Below are positions 44,862 to 54,684 of a stretch of 64,000 nt of DNA, piece by piece (within the stretch, counting starts at the first letter, position 1; every line of letters begins with the position of its first letter). The stretch is from Undibacterium pigrum. Its GTDB lineage: Bacteria > Pseudomonadota > Gammaproteobacteria > Burkholderiales > Burkholderiaceae_D. The notes under the pieces are model-generated. The model was given only the letters and a program-made list of their open reading frames with translations, did no database searches and was not told where the DNA came from. The position numbers and the translations under genes are program-made. The stretch is from contig NZ_QJKB01000011.1 of the NCBI RefSeq assembly GCF_003201815.1, positions 109,966 through 173,965 of the forward strand, written 5' to 3'.

Positions 44862-45998
44862 GTGAAAGTCCTGCATTTCTACCGCACCTATTACCCCGAC
44901 ACCTTTGGTGGGGTTGAGCAAGTCATACGCCAGATGGCGGTGGGCACGACACGCCTGGGTGTGGAAAATGAAGTGCTGACGCTGACCCGTGATACTGACC
45001 GCCCGCTGATAGAATTTGAAGGGCACAAGGTACACCGGGCACATTTGAATTTTGAAATTGCGTCTACCGGCTTTTCCTGGTCGGCACTGTCCCGCTTTGT
45101 CGAGCTGGCCAAACAGGCAGATGTGGTCCATTATCATTTCCCCTGGCCTTTCATGGATATCGCGCATTTCCTTGGGCGCGTCAAGACACCCAGCGTGGTG
45201 ACCTACCATTCAGATATCGTCAGGCAAAAATACCTGTTGAAACTGTATGCACCGCTCAAGCATCAGTTTTTGCGTGATGTGAACCGCATCGTAGCCACGT
45301 CGCCCAATTACCTGGCGACCAGCCCTACGCTGGGTTTGTACAAGGACAAGACCGAGGTCATTACCTATGGTCTGGACAATAGTATTTATCCTGTTCCTTC
45401 AGCAGAGTTGCTGGATAAATGGCGTCAGAAAGTGGGAGAGAATTTCTTCCTGTTCGTTGGCATGCTGCGTTATTACAAGGGCTTGCACATCCTGCTGGAA
45501 GCAGCTGCTGGCACCAATATCCCTATCGTCATCGTGGGTGATGGGCCGGAAGAAATTGAATTGAAACGCCAGGCAGAAAAACTGCAATTGAAGAATGTCC
45601 ATTTCCTCGGTGCTTTGCCAGAGCCGGACAAGGTTGCCTTGCTGACTTTGTGTTTTGCGCTGGCATTTCCTTCGCACTTGCGCTCCGAGGCATTTGGTAT
45701 TTCGCTGCTGGAAGGTGCGATGTATGGCAAGCCCATGATATCGAGCGAAATAGGCACTGGGACGACGTATATCAATGTTGCAGGCCAGACTGGCCTTGTC
45801 GTACCGCCGAGTGATCCGGCTGCCTTCAGGCAAGCCATGGAATACCTGCTGGCCCATCAGCAAGAGGCCGCTGAGATGGGCAAGAATGCCCGTCAGCGCT
45901 ACCTGGATTTATTCACGGCCGAAAAAATGGCGGGCCATTATGCCCGCCTGTATCAGGAAGTGATTGACGAAGATCAGCGCAAGCGTCAACGTAAATAA
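44862..45998 (+). CDS. GT4 family glycosyltransferase (WbpZ/WbdB-like)
   Basis: 378 aa with a glycine-rich acceptor loop (YYPDTFGGVEQVIRQMA) and the donor motif LRSEAFGISLLEGAMYGKPMISSEIGTGTTYIN. This pattern is seen in GDP-mannose-dependent enzymes that start or prime O-antigen chains, such as WbpZ. Last gene of the plus-strand operon. It ends convergently with wzt, about 50 bp apart, without an obvious terminator. Confidence 0.87.
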   Translation: MKVLHFYRTYYPDTFGGVEQVIRQMAVGTTRLGVENEVLTLTRDTDRPLIEFEGHKVHRAHLNFEIASTGFSWSALSRFVELAKQADVVHYHFPWPFMDIAHFLGRVKTPSVVTYHSDIVRQKYLLKLYAPLKHQFLRDVNRIVATSPNYLATSPTLGLYKDKTEVITYGLDNSIYPVPSAELLDKWRQKVGENFFLFVGMLRYYKGLHILLEAAAGTNIPIVIVGDGPEEIELKRQAEKLQLKNVHFLGALPEPDKVALLTLCFALAFPSHLRSEAFGISLLEGAMYGKPMISSEIGTGTTYINVAGQTGLVVPPSDPAAFRQAMEYLLAHQQEAAEMGKNARQRYLDLFTAEKMAGHYARLYQEVIDEDQRKRQRK

Positions 45999-46051
45999 GA
46001 ACGCAAATAAGAGCGCAATAAGTCTGCGCTTGTCCGTCTCTTCAGGCAGTT

Positions 46052-47296
46052 TTAGTTTGCCCGCAATTTCCTGATTTCAAATTCACCTCTCAGCCAGTTA
46101 CTGCCGATGAACTCGGGGTGATCGACGTTGATGACATCAAACACCAGCAGGTTATCCGACCATTCATAGTTTTCTTCGAGATGGGTCTGTGCCTTGGTCA
46201 GTGCGGTCGTGACAGAGTAAGAGCCTGGGCCAAACGGACATTCAAACGGCAGGACAAACTCAATGACATCGCCCTTGCGTAATTCATTTTGTACTTGCTT
46301 CGTATACCAGGTATTACTACCCCAGATGATGCTGCCCTGTTTGTCACGCAGCATCAGTCCCAGCACCAGTTCAGGAATATCTTCACGCAATAGCACTTCT
46401 GCCACCAGCTTGATTTTCTGGCCTACATGCGCTGCTGCCAATACCTGATCGCTGGCCTGGTCGCGCAAGCTCAGCTTGCTGACGGTGGCCATGCCAGTGC
46501 CAGAACGGGTCTGTAGCCAGCCCTGCTCATTGCGGTGCTGTTCTATGCGGAACTTTTCATTTTCCTTGCGGGCTATCATGGCATTGTAAAAGTCCACGAC
46601 TTCGTCAGGCGCACCTTGTTTGAGTACGCTGCCCTGGTCTATCAGGATGACATGGTCGCACAGGCTGCGTACTTCTCCCATGCCGTGGGTGACCAGGATG
46701 ATGGAAGTACCTTGTTCCTTGAACTGGCGTATGCGGTCAAAACTGCGGTGCTGAAAGTAGCTGTCGCCGACAGACAGAATTTCATCAACGATGAGCACAT
46801 CCGGACGCACGGCTGTGGCAACCGCAAAGGCCAGCCTGGCTTGCATGCCGCTGGAATATACCCGCAAGGGCTGGTCAAAAAATGCGCCAATTTCAGCAAA
46901 GCTTTCTATGCCGGGCATGAGCTGGTCCAGCTGCTCGCCACTCAATCCCATCAGACCACCCGCCATATAGGCATTTTGCCTGCCTGAAAATTCAGGGTTG
47001 AAACCCAGCCCCAGTTCCAGCATGGCGCTGACGCGGCCAACAACAGATATATGACCAGTGGTAGGTCTGACTGTGCCAGTGATCATTTTCAGCAAGGTAC
47101 TTTTTCCGGCACCATTCTGACCTATGATGGCAACCGCCTGACCAGCAGGCACATTGAAGCTGATATCACGGTTTGCCCAATATTCATAGGCCGGTTTTAC
47201 TGGCAGTCCAGCCCAGTACATCAGGCGTGACAACAAGCCGCTGAACTTGGTATAGCACTTCCCGACACCGTTCACGCTTAAGACAATTTGACTCAT
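46052..47296 (-). CDS. wzt: Polysaccharide ABC exporter ATP-binding protein with carbohydrate-binding tail
   Basis: 414 aa. The ATPase half (1-250) has GQNGAGKST, YSSGMQARLAFAVA and PDVLIVDEILSVGD. The C-terminal half (about 285-410) is a Wzt_C beta-sandwich (GLMLRDKQGSIIWGSNTWY, FGPGSYSVTTAL). In E. coli O8/O9a such tails recognise the capped end of the finished chain. The same may apply here. It overlaps wzm by 4 bp. Confidence 0.94.
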   Translation of the reverse strand: MSQIVLSVNGVGKCYTKFSGLLSRLMYWAGLPVKPAYEYWANRDISFNVPAGQAVAIIGQNGAGKSTLLKMITGTVRPTTGHISVVGRVSAMLELGLGFNPEFSGRQNAYMAGGLMGLSGEQLDQLMPGIESFAEIGAFFDQPLRVYSSGMQARLAFAVATAVRPDVLIVDEILSVGDSYFQHRSFDRIRQFKEQGTSIILVTHGMGEVRSLCDHVILIDQGSVLKQGAPDEVVDFYNAMIARKENEKFRIEQHRNEQGWLQTRSGTGMATVSKLSLRDQASDQVLAAAHVGQKIKLVAEVLLREDIPELVLGLMLRDKQGSIIWGSNTWYTKQVQNELRKGDVIEFVLPFECPFGPGSYSVTTALTKAQTHLEENYEWSDNLLVFDVINVDHPEFIGSNWLRGEFEIRKLRAN

Positions 47297-48087
47297 AATG
47301 CATCCACCAGGTCTGCGCTGGCACGCCGGAAAATCCAGAAAGAGAACAGGAACAAGCCTGATGAAATCAGGGTGGGGATAAGCAAGTCAGCCAGAGCCGG
47401 GAATTGCCCGTACAAGAGTGCATTCTGGTAAATCTTGACCATAGGCGTCATGGGATTCAACTTGAGTACCGCGATGAAACGCGGTGGCATATTGTCCATC
47501 AGGTAAACCACAGGAGTGAACCAGAACCACAGTTGCAAGACTATACCCATGACCTGGCCCACATCCCTGGAAAAGACATTCAGCAAACCAAGTATGATGC
47601 CCAGGCCAAAGGCCAGCATGACGATCAGCAACATGCCGAATGGCAGGGCCAGCCAGGCGATGCTTGGCATATGACCAAAGAACAGGAAAACCACAGCAAT
47701 CGCTGCCAGCAACAGCAAGTGATTGATAAGCGCGCTGCCACCGACGATCAGGGGCAGACACAATCTGGGGAAAGAGATCTTTTTCAGGGTATTTGAATAA
47801 TCAATAAACACGGTAGTGCAGCGGTTCATGATTTCAGCAAACAGGCCCCAGGCCGACATGCCAGCCATCAGGTAAATCGCGTAGGCAGACTTGTTTTCTA
47901 TATTAGGTATTTTGGTGACCAGAACTTCAGACAAGACGATGGCGAAGATAGTGGCCTGTGCCAGGGGATTCAAAATCATCCACAATGCCCCCAGTTTGCT
48001 GCGGGCAAAACGGCCAGAGAACTCGGCCTTGATGGACGATACAATAAAATGGCGGTAATGCCAGAGTGAAATGAGTACAGCTTTCAA
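47293..48087 (-). CDS. wzm: Polysaccharide ABC exporter permease
   Basis: 264-aa ABC-2-type permease with about six helices; RFARSKLGALWMILNPLAQATIFAIVLS near the start and the VVYLMDNMPPRFIAVLKLNPMTPMVKIYQ region are typical of Wzm. It moves the lipid-linked chain across the inner membrane, so this locus uses the ABC-dependent rather than the Wzy-dependent route. Confidence 0.93.
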   Translation of the reverse strand: MKAVLISLWHYRHFIVSSIKAEFSGRFARSKLGALWMILNPLAQATIFAIVLSEVLVTKIPNIENKSAYAIYLMAGMSAWGLFAEIMNRCTTVFIDYSNTLKKISFPRLCLPLIVGGSALINHLLLLAAIAVVFLFFGHMPSIAWLALPFGMLLIVMLAFGLGIILGLLNVFSRDVGQVMGIVLQLWFWFTPVVYLMDNMPPRFIAVLKLNPMTPMVKIYQNALLYGQFPALADLLIPTLISSGLFLFSFWIFRRASADLVDAL

Positions 48088-48108
48088 AACTTGCTTTCTT
48101 TGCGGGGA

Positions 48109-49563
48109 TCAGCCTGCGACACGACCATAGATATCATCAAAACGGACGATGTCGTCTTCGCCAAGATAGGCACCGGATTGTACTTCGATTAATTCCAGAT
48201 CAGTCTGCCCCGGGTTTTCCAGCCTGTGCTTGACGCCCAGCGGGATGTAGGTAGATTGATTCGCCACCAGGGTCATGACCTCTTCACCACGGGTGACCAG
48301 GGCGGTGCCACTTACCACGATCCAGTGCTCAGCTCTGTGGTTGTGCATTTGCATGGACAGACGGCCACCCGGCTTGACGACGATGCGTTTGACCTGGAAG
48401 TGTTCGCCACTATCAACAGAGTCGTAATGGCCCCATGGACGGTAGACTTTGCGGTGGTTATCGGTCTGGGTATAGTTTTCGTCTTTCAGGCGGGTTACGA
48501 CGCGCTTGATATTCTGGGTATTGGCCTTGTTGGTGACCAGCACCGCATCCGGCGTTTCAACCACGATCACATCTTCCAGCCCCAGACAGGCAACCAGACG
48601 GCTGTCGGAAATAACCAGGCAATTGCGCGAATCTTCCAGCAAGACGTCGCCATGGACGGTATTGCCGCTGGCATCTTTCTCCGAGACTTGCCATACCGCA
48701 TCCCAGGCGCCGACGTCAGACCAGCCCGCGTTGAAGGGAACGACATAACCGGGGATATTCAAGTCCTGATCACGGGCCAGTTTTTCCATGACCGCATAAT
48801 CGATAGAATCGGACGGGCAGGACAGGAATGCTTCCTTGTCAACACGGACGAAATCGCAGTCTATGCTGGCTTTATCCATGGCTTGCTGGCAGGCGGCGTA
48901 CATGGCAGGGTGGAAATGCGCGATGGCTTTCAGCCAGGTAGTGGCGCGCATCATGAAAATGCCGCTATTCCACAGATGGCGTCCGCCATCGAGATATTGC
49001 TGGGCTACTTCAAGTACCGGCTTTTCTACAAAGGCTTGCAATTCAAGCACTGCGGTGCCCGGCAAGGCATCGCCAGTCTGTATATAGCCATAACCAGTCT
49101 CCGGCCTGTCAGGGACGATGCCAAAAGTGACCATGGCCCCATCCATGGCTTGTTGCAAGCCCTGCTGTATGGCCAGGTGGAAGCCCTGCTTGTCATTAAT
49201 CACATGATCTGCCGGCATGACCAGCAATACGGCGTCCTCAGCGTTGCTGACGGCAGACAGGGCTGCCAGGGTCAGGGCAGGGGCAGTATTGCGGCCGGTA
49301 GGTTCCAGCAACAGGCTGCAATCGGTAAAACCCGCCACGCGCAATTGTTCTGCCGTGATGAAGCGGTATTCTTCATTGCAGACCACGATCATTTTCTGGG
49401 CAACGCCTATGCTTCCTGAAAAATCGCGTACACGCGTCGCAGTTGCCTGCAACATGGTTTCTTCACCTATCAGGGCAAGCAATTGTTTCGGGTGTTTTTC
49501 ACGCGATAGCGGCCACAACCGGGTTCCGGAACCCCCGGAGAGAATGACGGGCTGTAATAACAT
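48109..49563 (-). CDS. manC: Mannose-1-phosphate guanylyltransferase/mannose-6-phosphate isomerase
   Basis: 484-aa bifunctional enzyme supplying GDP-mannose to Gmd. The pyrophosphorylase motif is GGSGTRLWPLSREKHPKQ and VEKPVLEVAQQYL lies further on; the cupin isomerase domain at the C-terminus has GGRLSMQMHNHRAEHW. It is the first gene of a minus-strand manC-wzm-wzt operon. A phosphomannomutase gene is not in the window and must be elsewhere. Confidence 0.95.
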   Translation of the reverse strand: MLLQPVILSGGSGTRLWPLSREKHPKQLLALIGEETMLQATATRVRDFSGSIGVAQKMIVVCNEEYRFITAEQLRVAGFTDCSLLLEPTGRNTAPALTLAALSAVSNAEDAVLLVMPADHVINDKQGFHLAIQQGLQQAMDGAMVTFGIVPDRPETGYGYIQTGDALPGTAVLELQAFVEKPVLEVAQQYLDGGRHLWNSGIFMMRATTWLKAIAHFHPAMYAACQQAMDKASIDCDFVRVDKEAFLSCPSDSIDYAVMEKLARDQDLNIPGYVVPFNAGWSDVGAWDAVWQVSEKDASGNTVHGDVLLEDSRNCLVISDSRLVACLGLEDVIVVETPDAVLVTNKANTQNIKRVVTRLKDENYTQTDNHRKVYRPWGHYDSVDSGEHFQVKRIVVKPGGRLSMQMHNHRAEHWIVVSGTALVTRGEEVMTLVANQSTYIPLGVKHRLENPGQTDLELIEVQSGAYLGEDDIVRFDDIYGRVAG

Positions 49564-49893
49564 GGATAACTTTCTTCTTTTTGCCCTCAGGGGCAGATTT
49601 TATAAAATATAAATAGAATTGTAATATCTAATCAGGAAACTCTGACACGAGCGGCTTCAGTGTAGACAAGGACTGAATAGGCTACACTAGAAAACCTGGC
49701 TGGCTGGGCCCCTGCGCATCTGGCCGCATCTGGTATTTATCAATGCACATGATGGCGCTGGAGCGGAGTTTCATGGAAATGAGCTGGCTACATAAATTCG
49801 TCGCAGTTTACATCATCATTTATACTTCAAACCCTTTTAGCGGTCTAAAAACTGATAATTTGCCGCCAATCATGAATAAAACTACCGAATTAT
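49564..49893. promoter_or_regulatory. Divergent promoter region, manC / methyltransferase
   Basis: 330 bp of AT-rich sequence. On the minus strand TTACAA and TATATT/TATAAA-like hexamers lie close to manC. No CRP-type palindrome, repeat or ORF was found here. Confidence 0.3.
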
Positions 49894-51264
49894 ATGGCGA
49901 TAAAAAATAAATCCCAGCCCGAAGCGCAGCAACTGGCTGACAAGGCCAGCTTGATACAGCACAGCAGGCGCAATGCCGTCCCGCAGAAATTAGTTCCTGA
50001 ACAAGAGAATTTGCCAGCGGACAGTGTAATTGAAGCAATATCGACCCAGGACACCATGCCAGAGAAGCAAAACTCTGAAGGAAATAGTGGTCAGGGGGTA
50101 GTCAATAGCATCCCAGCAGTAGCGCCCGCCGGTTTAAGGCAAAAAATCCGCCGCATCCCGGGCCTGGGTTATGCCCTGGCCTGGTGTAATGCCTTGCTGC
50201 GCTTGCCACGCACACGCTTTCAAACGGAAGTGGATATTGCAAATCTGCAAAGCCAGATTGATGAATTGAACCGGCAACTGGTCAGCCAGGTGCATCAACA
50301 TCAGGAGCTGAAACAGCGCTTCGCCCAATTTGAAGCACTTAAACTGCAGCAACGCATGGACCAGTTCGATGCGCTGGATGTAGGTAATCGTCTCATGCAG
50401 TTTGACCGCCTCCACATAGCACGTCAGTTGCGCTCTGTGAATCTGATGATGCGTGCTGGTTTGCAAACTGCCAGTGTGCAGGACAGCGATGTGGTGCCAG
50501 CGATGACTGCAAAAGTAAAAGACCTGAATCGTGCTGAGATGTCTGACCTGGCACCAGTCAGGAAAGTAGCGGCGGCAGATTTGTCAGCATCTGATTTTGA
50601 TCAGGACCAGTTTTATCTTGAATTTGAGGCTTTGTTCCGTGGTTCGCGGGAAGATATCAAGCAGCGTTTGCAAGTGTATTTGCCTTATCTGTCGCACATC
50701 AGCAGCCAGCCCAAAGAAGAACGCAAAATGGTCATCGACGTAGGCTGTGGCCGCGGCGAATGGCTGGACCTGCTGGATGAGCAAGGCATACCCGCCATGG
50801 GCGTAGACATGAATATCTCCATGGTGAATGCTTGCCTGGACCAAGGTTTCCTAGTGCGCCATGCCGATGCGATTGCCTATCTGCGTGAACAGCCTGCTGG
50901 CAGCGTAGGTGCAGTGACAGGCTTCCAGATCATAGAGCATTTACCGTTTGAACAATTGGTCGCCTTGTTTGATGCGGCACGCCATGCGCTGTGTCCTGGT
51001 GGCGTGATTATTTTTGAAACCCCGAATCCGGAAAATCTCAAGGTAGGTTCCTGTAACTTCTATTTCGATCCTACCCATTTGCATCCTATCGTCCCGCAAG
51101 TGGCAGAGTTCATGGCAAGGCAGCGCGGCTTTTCTCATGCAGAGATTTTGCGCCTGCATCCTTATCCTGATGATCATATGCTGGCTGGTGGCAGTGAGGT
51201 CGAAGCATTGCTCAACAAGGAGTTATTCGGTCCTCAGGATTACGCAGTCATAGGTCGTAAATAA
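49894..51264 (+). CDS. Coiled-coil class I SAM-dependent methyltransferase of the polysaccharide locus
   Basis: 456 aa, cytoplasmic. Residues 1-90 are probably disordered; about 113-190 has a heptad-like Q/L-rich coiled coil (VDIANLQSQIDELNRQL, repeated QFDxL units). The methyltransferase fold begins near 279 with VIDVGCGRGEWLDLL and continues through ETPNPENLKVGSCNFYFDPTHLHP. A methyltransferase tied to a coiled coil beside an ABC exporter with a Wzt tail recalls WbdD, which caps chains and measures length. There is no kinase domain, and here the coil is at the N-terminus. The cap role is inference. Confidence 0.85.
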   Translation: MAIKNKSQPEAQQLADKASLIQHSRRNAVPQKLVPEQENLPADSVIEAISTQDTMPEKQNSEGNSGQGVVNSIPAVAPAGLRQKIRRIPGLGYALAWCNALLRLPRTRFQTEVDIANLQSQIDELNRQLVSQVHQHQELKQRFAQFEALKLQQRMDQFDALDVGNRLMQFDRLHIARQLRSVNLMMRAGLQTASVQDSDVVPAMTAKVKDLNRAEMSDLAPVRKVAAADLSASDFDQDQFYLEFEALFRGSREDIKQRLQVYLPYLSHISSQPKEERKMVIDVGCGRGEWLDLLDEQGIPAMGVDMNISMVNACLDQGFLVRHADAIAYLREQPAGSVGAVTGFQIIEHLPFEQLVALFDAARHALCPGGVIIFETPNPENLKVGSCNFYFDPTHLHPIVPQVAEFMARQRGFSHAEILRLHPYPDDHMLAGGSEVEALLNKELFGPQDYAVIGRK

Positions 51265-51265
51265 G

Positions 51266-54200
51266 ATGCAGATACATCAATTCAGTCCCTCCTGCGGCAA
51301 GGGTGATGGCGTCAGTAATGGCATGTTCTTTACCCGCGGTCTGCTGCGGGAAATGGGATATACATCGCATATTTATTGCGACCTTGTGCAAGATGAAGTG
51401 CGTGATGAAGTATTGTCCATCAGCGAACTGCAACTCTCCAGTGAAGATATCTTGCTGGTGCACCACAGCCTGGGTTATGAAAATTCAGCCTGGCTGAAAG
51501 ATGTGAAGGCACGCAAGGTACTGGTCTATCACAATATTACTCCACCCCAGTTTTTGCCTGACAATGGTCTGCCAGAATTGAGTATTCTCGGTCGCCAGCA
51601 ATTGGGCCTATGGGCAGAGGATTTCCAGGCAGCGATAGGTGATTCGGAATTGAATAGTTCTGAACTGCGCGCCGCCAATTATGCCAATGTCGTAACCATT
51701 CCCTTGCTGGTGGATGTGACGCGCTGGCAGCAGCATGCCTACAACACCAGTCTGATGAATAACTTGCGCGGCGCGCATAATATTTTATTTGTCGGGCGTT
51801 TATGTGAGCATAAACATCAGCTGCAATTACTGGAAATGTTCAATGAACTGCGACATTTTTCCAGCCAGCCGGTACGCCTGATACTGGCGGGTGGCGTGAC
51901 CAGCCTGCCGTATCAGGAAGAAGTGCGCGCACGCATCACGGCCATGCAACTCGATGGGCAAGTGCTGATGACAGGCAAAATTTCTGAAGAAGATTTGCTA
52001 GCTCTTTACCGTAGCGCCGATGCCTATGTCAGCCTGAGTGAGCACGAAGGTTTTGGCATGCCGCTGATAGAAGCCATGCTGCATGATGTGCCTGTGATTG
52101 CGCGTGCCACTGCAGGCGTGACCGACACCATGGGCAAGGCTGGCATTCTGCTGGATGACAATGTCAGCCCGGCACAGTGTGCGGCCCATGTACAAATGGT
52201 ATTGAGCGAGCCTGCCTTGCGTCGCAGTCTCATCGCCGGACAGCGAGAAAATATCCAGCGTTTTTCACGTGTACAGATCAAGGCAAATCTGCAGGCATTC
52301 TTGCAGACGCTGGAGGTGCCTATGCCGGCTGCTCATGCAAATGCAAGTGAACCGTCGCTGCCATTGTGGCAGATCGAAGGCCCCTTTGATTCCAGCTATA
52401 GTCTGGCGATTGTGAACCGTGAATTGGCACGCGCGCTGTCATCGCAACAAGAGTCATCTGATATGCAACTGGGTTTGCGTAGCCGAGAAGGACATGGCGA
52501 CTTTCCTGCATCTACAGAATTTCTGGCGGCGAATCCTGATATCGCGGCCATGCAAGATATCAGCAAAAACACCTGGGTCATGCCGGATGTGACTTTGCGC
52601 AATTGTTATCCGCCAACGCTGGATGATATGCAGGCCAGGGTCAGGGTAGTCAATTCTTATGGCTGGGAAGAAACCGGTTTTCCGCAAGAATTTGTCAATG
52701 AATTCAATCGCAAGCTGGACCTGGTACTGGTGGTATCGCGTTTCGTCGGCAAGGTCTTGCGCGACAATGGTGTGCGTGTACCGATAGCTGCAGTGGGTAA
52801 TGGTGTTGATCATCTGCTGGGAGTGGCTGCTGCACCTGTTCCGGCAGCTTTACTGGATGGCTTGAAAACTTACCGTTTCCTGCATGTGTCTTCCTGCTTC
52901 CCGCGCAAGGGGCCGGATGCCTTGTTGCTGGCTTATGGGCAGGCATTCAGGGATAGTGATGATGTCAGCCTGGTCATCAAGACTTTCCCCAATCCGCATA
53001 ATGAAGTGGCGCAACAGCTTGCGGCCTTGCAGGCCGCAGATCCGAATTTCCCCCATGTGCAGATCATCATGGATGATTACAGCCAGGCACAAATGCGCGG
53101 TTTGTATGAAATATGCCATGCTGTGGTCGCACCAAGTCGTGGCGAAGGTTTTGGTCTGCCGGTGGCTGAAGCCATGCTGCTCAAATTACCAGTGATTGCT
53201 ACGGCATGGAGCGGGCAAATGGATTTTTGCGATGACAGCAGGGTATGGTTATGTGACTACCATTTCGCTAAATCGACTTCGCATTTCAGTGCCGTGCATT
53301 CTGCCTGGGCTGACCCTGATGTTGACCATCTGAGCACCTTGATGAAGGAAGTATATGCCAGCCCGGCTGAGGTGATCGCAGCCAAAACGACAGCGGCCCA
53401 TGCCTATATTTCGGCAAATTATGCCTGGGCTGATGTTGCCAATAGATCGCGGCAGGCCATTGCCGCGCTGGAACAGCAGCCCTTGCTGCGCAAGGAGCCA
53501 CGTATAGGCTGGGTCAGTACCTGGAATGCGCGTTGTGGTGTGGCTTCGTATTCTGCCTTCCTGACGGCAGGTATTCCTGCTGACAGGATAGTCTATCTGA
53601 GCAGTCACATCCCCGAGCGAACTGCGCGTGATGCCGACAATGTCATCCGCGCCTGGGACGCCAGCATGGATGAAGATCTGGAATACGTCCATTTGGCCAT
53701 ACAGGAGCAACAGCTGGATGCCATCGTCATTCAATATAATTTTGGTTTCTTTTCACTGACTGCACTGGCCGATCTGATTTGCCGTGTGAAGGATGCAGGT
53801 AAAGCTGTGTATGTCTTCTTTCATTCCACGGCAGATGTGCCGCGTGATGAGGGCCTGATCTCCTTGAAAACCATCACCAGTCAGTTGCGACTGGCAGATC
53901 GCTTGTACGTGCATGGGATTGATGACATGAACCGGCTCAAGAGTTATGGCGTGCATGAGAACCTGCTGTTTTTCCCGCAAGGTCTGATGCCTACCCTGGA
54001 TGATGCCGTTGCCAGGGTTGATGCACGTCACTTGCAGGGAAAAACCGTGATTGCCGCCTATGGCTTCCTATTGCCACACAAGGGCATACAGGCATTGATC
54101 AAGGCTTTTGGTTTATTGCGCGAGCAGGAAGGCGGTGAGCAATATCATTTATTGCTGGTGACTTCACTTTACCCGGTAGGTTTGTCGGAAGGCGAATATC

Positions 54201-54634
54201 ATTTGTGCCGTCGTCTCATGTATGAGTCTGGCCTGGACGCGCATGTGACTTTCCTGTCTGATTATTTGACAGATGAAGTCAGCCAGTCGTGGTTGCAGCA
54301 GGCTAATCTGATTGTCTATCCATATCAAAAAACGCAGGAGTCATCCAGCGCTGCCGTGCGCATGGGCCTGGCGTCTGGGCGCCCGGTGGCAGTCACGCCA
54401 CTCTCGATTTTTGATGATGTAAAAGATGCGGTACATGTCTTGCCAGGCACAGAGCCGGCAGAGATTGCCGAAGGTATTGCGGCAATTTTGCATGACCCGC
54501 AAAAGATGAAGGCGAAGGCGCTACAGGCCAAAACCTGGACAGCAACCAGGCAATGGCCAGCCTTGTCACGACGTTTATTGAATACGATAGATGGTATTGC
54601 GAATGCGCTGGATATGGAGATTGGTCGCTTGTAA
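51266..54634 (+). CDS. Giant glycosyltransferase with three GT-B modules
   Basis: 1122 aa, starting one base after the methyltransferase gene. Module 1 (about 1-350) has EHEGFGMPLIEAMLHDVPVIA near 258; module 2 (about 370-730) has PSRGEGFGLPVAEAMLLKLPVIA near 622; module 3 (about 745-1122) starts RIGWVSTWNARCGVASYSAFL and has the weaker site SSSAAVRMGLASGRPVAVT near 1025, lacking the first glutamate. The third module may be degenerate or use a different donor. It could polymerise a repeating oligosaccharide alone. Confidence 0.87.
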   Translation: MQIHQFSPSCGKGDGVSNGMFFTRGLLREMGYTSHIYCDLVQDEVRDEVLSISELQLSSEDILLVHHSLGYENSAWLKDVKARKVLVYHNITPPQFLPDNGLPELSILGRQQLGLWAEDFQAAIGDSELNSSELRAANYANVVTIPLLVDVTRWQQHAYNTSLMNNLRGAHNILFVGRLCEHKHQLQLLEMFNELRHFSSQPVRLILAGGVTSLPYQEEVRARITAMQLDGQVLMTGKISEEDLLALYRSADAYVSLSEHEGFGMPLIEAMLHDVPVIARATAGVTDTMGKAGILLDDNVSPAQCAAHVQMVLSEPALRRSLIAGQRENIQRFSRVQIKANLQAFLQTLEVPMPAAHANASEPSLPLWQIEGPFDSSYSLAIVNRELARALSSQQESSDMQLGLRSREGHGDFPASTEFLAANPDIAAMQDISKNTWVMPDVTLRNCYPPTLDDMQARVRVVNSYGWEETGFPQEFVNEFNRKLDLVLVVSRFVGKVLRDNGVRVPIAAVGNGVDHLLGVAAAPVPAALLDGLKTYRFLHVSSCFPRKGPDALLLAYGQAFRDSDDVSLVIKTFPNPHNEVAQQLAALQAADPNFPHVQIIMDDYSQAQMRGLYEICHAVVAPSRGEGFGLPVAEAMLLKLPVIATAWSGQMDFCDDSRVWLCDYHFAKSTSHFSAVHSAWADPDVDHLSTLMKEVYASPAEVIAAKTTAAHAYISANYAWADVANRSRQAIAALEQQPLLRKEPRIGWVSTWNARCGVASYSAFLTAGIPADRIVYLSSHIPERTARDADNVIRAWDASMDEDLEYVHLAIQEQQLDAIVIQYNFGFFSLTALADLICRVKDAGKAVYVFFHSTADVPRDEGLISLKTITSQLRLADRLYVHGIDDMNRLKSYGVHENLLFFPQGLMPTLDDAVARVDARHLQGKTVIAAYGFLLPHKGIQALIKAFGLLREQEGGEQYHLLLVTSLYPVGLSEGEYHLCRRLMYESGLDAHVTFLSDYLTDEVSQSWLQQANLIVYPYQKTQESSSAAVRMGLASGRPVAVTPLSIFDDVKDAVHVLPGTEPAEIAEGIAAILHDPQKMKAKALQAKTWTATRQWPALSRRLLNTIDGIANALDMEIGRL

Positions 54635-54654
54635 AAATATCAGCAGAGTCAAAG

Positions 54655-54682
54655 AAAACGGCGGATGAGCATCCGCCGTTTT
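54655..54682. terminator. Bidirectional terminator
   Basis: AAAACGGCGGAT/ATCCGCCGTTTT perfect 12-bp stem, loop GAGC, with A and T runs. It lies between the convergent glycosyltransferase and SGNH-like genes. Confidence 0.9.
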
Positions 54683-54684
54683 TT

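Noticed and set aside
48226..49419. 397-codon open frame on the plus strand
   Set aside because: Antisense to manC; no motif, composition typical of a shadow frame.
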